64,000 nt of DNA from Burkholderia pyrrocinia (GTDB lineage: Bacteria > Pseudomonadota > Gammaproteobacteria > Burkholderiales > Burkholderiaceae). Positions 63,128 through 64,000 of this stretch are shown piece by piece. Numbering within the stretch: position 1 is the stretch's first letter; each line of letters begins with the position of its first letter. Below the pieces are notes generated by a model, which was not told where the DNA came from, searched no databases, and was given only the letters and a program-made list of their open reading frames with translations. Position numbers and translations under genes: made by a program. The DNA lies in contig NZ_CP094460.1 in the NCBI RefSeq assembly GCF_022809715.1, positions 930,001 to 994,000 on the forward strand, read 5' to 3'.

Positions 63128-64000
63128 ATGACCGCGCCTGCCCGGGCCGGCCGCTACGCCGAGCTCGATTTCTTCCGCGGCCTCGTGCTGCTCGTCATCG
63201 TCGTCGACCATATCGGCGGCAGCATCCTGTCGCGCGTGACGCTGCACGCGTACGCGCTGTGCGACGCGGCCGAGGTATTCGTGTTCCTCGGCGGCTTCGC
63301 GACCGCGATCGCGTACAACTCGCTCGCCGAACGGCACGACGAGGCCGCCGCGCGCCAGCGCTTCATCCTGCGCGCGTTCGAGATCTACCGCGCGTTCCTC
63401 GTGACGGCCGGCCTGATGCTGCTGATCACGGCCGCGCTGAACGCGTTCGCGATCGACGGCCCGAACATGCCGACCAACGATCTCGACGGCCTGCTCCACA
63501 AGCCGCTCGCCGCGCTGCGCGACATCCTGCTGTTCCGCCGCCAGCCGTACCTCGCGTCGGTGCTGCCGATGTACGCGTTCTTCGCGCTGCTCGTCCCGCT
63601 CGCACTGCCGCTCGCGCGCACGCAGCCGTGGCTGATGCTCGCGTTCAGCGGATCGCTGTGGTACGCGGCACCGCACGTCGCGCGCTTTTTGCCGACCGTC
63701 GAAGGCGCGCCGTGGGACTTCAACCCGTTCGCGTGGCAGTTCCTGTTCGTGCTCGGCGTGATCGCGCGCTGCCAGCCCGTCTACCAGACGCTCGCGCCCA
63801 GGCCGCAGGGCTGGCTGCTCACGGCCGTGTCGCTCGCGATCGTCGCCGCCGGCGCGTACTACCGGCTGCGCATCGAACCGTTCCCGACCGATCCGTCGAT
63901 CAAGCAGAATCTCGGCGCACTGCGGCTCGTGAACTTCCTCGCGATCGCGTGGCTCGCGGCCAAGCTCGTGCACCTCGGCTGGATGAAGAAGGTCGCGCAC
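63128..64000 (+). CDS. OpgC-family membrane protein, N-terminal part (runs off the window)
   Basis: The open frame from ATG 63128 continues to the window edge, so 291 residues are visible. It starts MTAPARAGRYAELDFFRGLVLLVIVVDHIGGSILSRVTLHAYALCDAAEVFVFLGGFATAIAYNS, the OpgC signature (RDxxxDxxRGxxL-like start followed by the multi-TM domain). At least seven hydrophobic segments are visible. OpgC adds succinyl groups to periplasmic glucans in the inner membrane; Burkholderia members may modify other glycans. The opgGH genes are not in view. Confidence 0.92.
   Translation, partial: MTAPARAGRYAELDFFRGLVLLVIVVDHIGGSILSRVTLHAYALCDAAEVFVFLGGFATAIAYNSLAERHDEAAARQRFILRAFEIYRAFLVTAGLMLLITAALNAFAIDGPNMPTNDLDGLLHKPLAALRDILLFRRQPYLASVLPMYAFFALLVPLALPLARTQPWLMLAFSGSLWYAAPHVARFLPTVEGAPWDFNPFAWQFLFVLGVIARCQPVYQTLAPRPQGWLLTAVSLAIVAAGAYYRLRIEPFPTDPSIKQNLGALRLVNFLAIAWLAAKLVHLGWMKKVAH

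Noticed and set aside
63065..64000. Minus-strand 311-codon frame at the window end
   Set aside because: It is antisense to the OpgC-family gene, whose sense frame has clear TM segments and family sequence.

Overview
The window is very GC-rich, with almost every third codon position G or C. Its gene set (Burkholderia-type porin, many LysR regulators, MocR regulator, FUSC pump, DdpX dipeptide operon, bicupin oxalate decarboxylase) points to a Burkholderia, most likely of the cepacia complex. It reads as ordinary chromosome, not as a mobile island: I found no integrase, transposase, phage genes, tRNA, rRNA or CRISPR array. Species and replicon cannot be told from the sequence alone.

Layout. 0-4.6 kb: C-terminal part of a bacterial alpha-2-macroglobulin followed at once by pbpC, a known periplasmic-defence/peptidoglycan pair. 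4.9-11 kb: a lipoprotein, a GNAT acetyltransferase, a Bcr-type drug exporter behind a 10-bp-arm palindrome, an orphan glutamate-type binding protein and a secreted subtilisin lipoprotein. 10.9-15 kb: mgtA with a long leader carrying two short open frames and hairpins, then an outer-membrane protein. 15-22.5 kb: a LysR regulator, a D,D-peptidase of the S11 family, a marR-isochorismatase-MFS operon behind a perfect 28-bp palindrome, and a lysE/lysR divergent pair. 22.5-36 kb: SulP permease, MscS channel, MocR regulator divergent from a YdeP/FdhF-like molybdoenzyme plus bestrophin, FUSC pump divergent from LysR, and a DHA2 exporter. 36-43.6 kb: a decapitated small gene, a peptide-binding protein, a Tat-exported oxalate decarboxylase in line with an NRAMP manganese importer, and hipBA with four 26-bp-spaced operator repeats. 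43.8-50.7 kb: a full rpiR-ddpXABCDF operon for taking up and splitting D-Ala-D-Ala. 50.8-56.6 kb: small membrane protein, pilin-like protein, LysR, a class A beta-lactamase homologue lacking its catalytic residues, NlpD-like amidase activator, an unlisted 36-residue membrane protein, LysR and a SnoaL-like protein. 56.6-64 kb: a large secreted lipoprotein behind a perfect LacI-type operator, TauE exporter, an aldo/keto reductase remnant, LysR, porin and the start of an OpgC-family protein.

How it fits together. Cell-wall and envelope biology recurs (PbpC, S11 peptidase, NlpD-like, DdpX operon, beta-lactamase-like lipoprotein, OpgC), but as separate transcription units. The most informative observations are: a penicilloyl-serine-type enzyme fold that has lost Ser70, Lys73, the SDN motif and the Thr of KTG while keeping Glu166; the oxdC-mntH pairing, where the transporter plausibly supplies the manganese that the enzyme needs; the mgtA leader with two short peptides; the 26-bp periodic hipBA operator; and several small or broken genes. 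Start sites were reassigned for many genes from ribosome binding sites and signal peptides.
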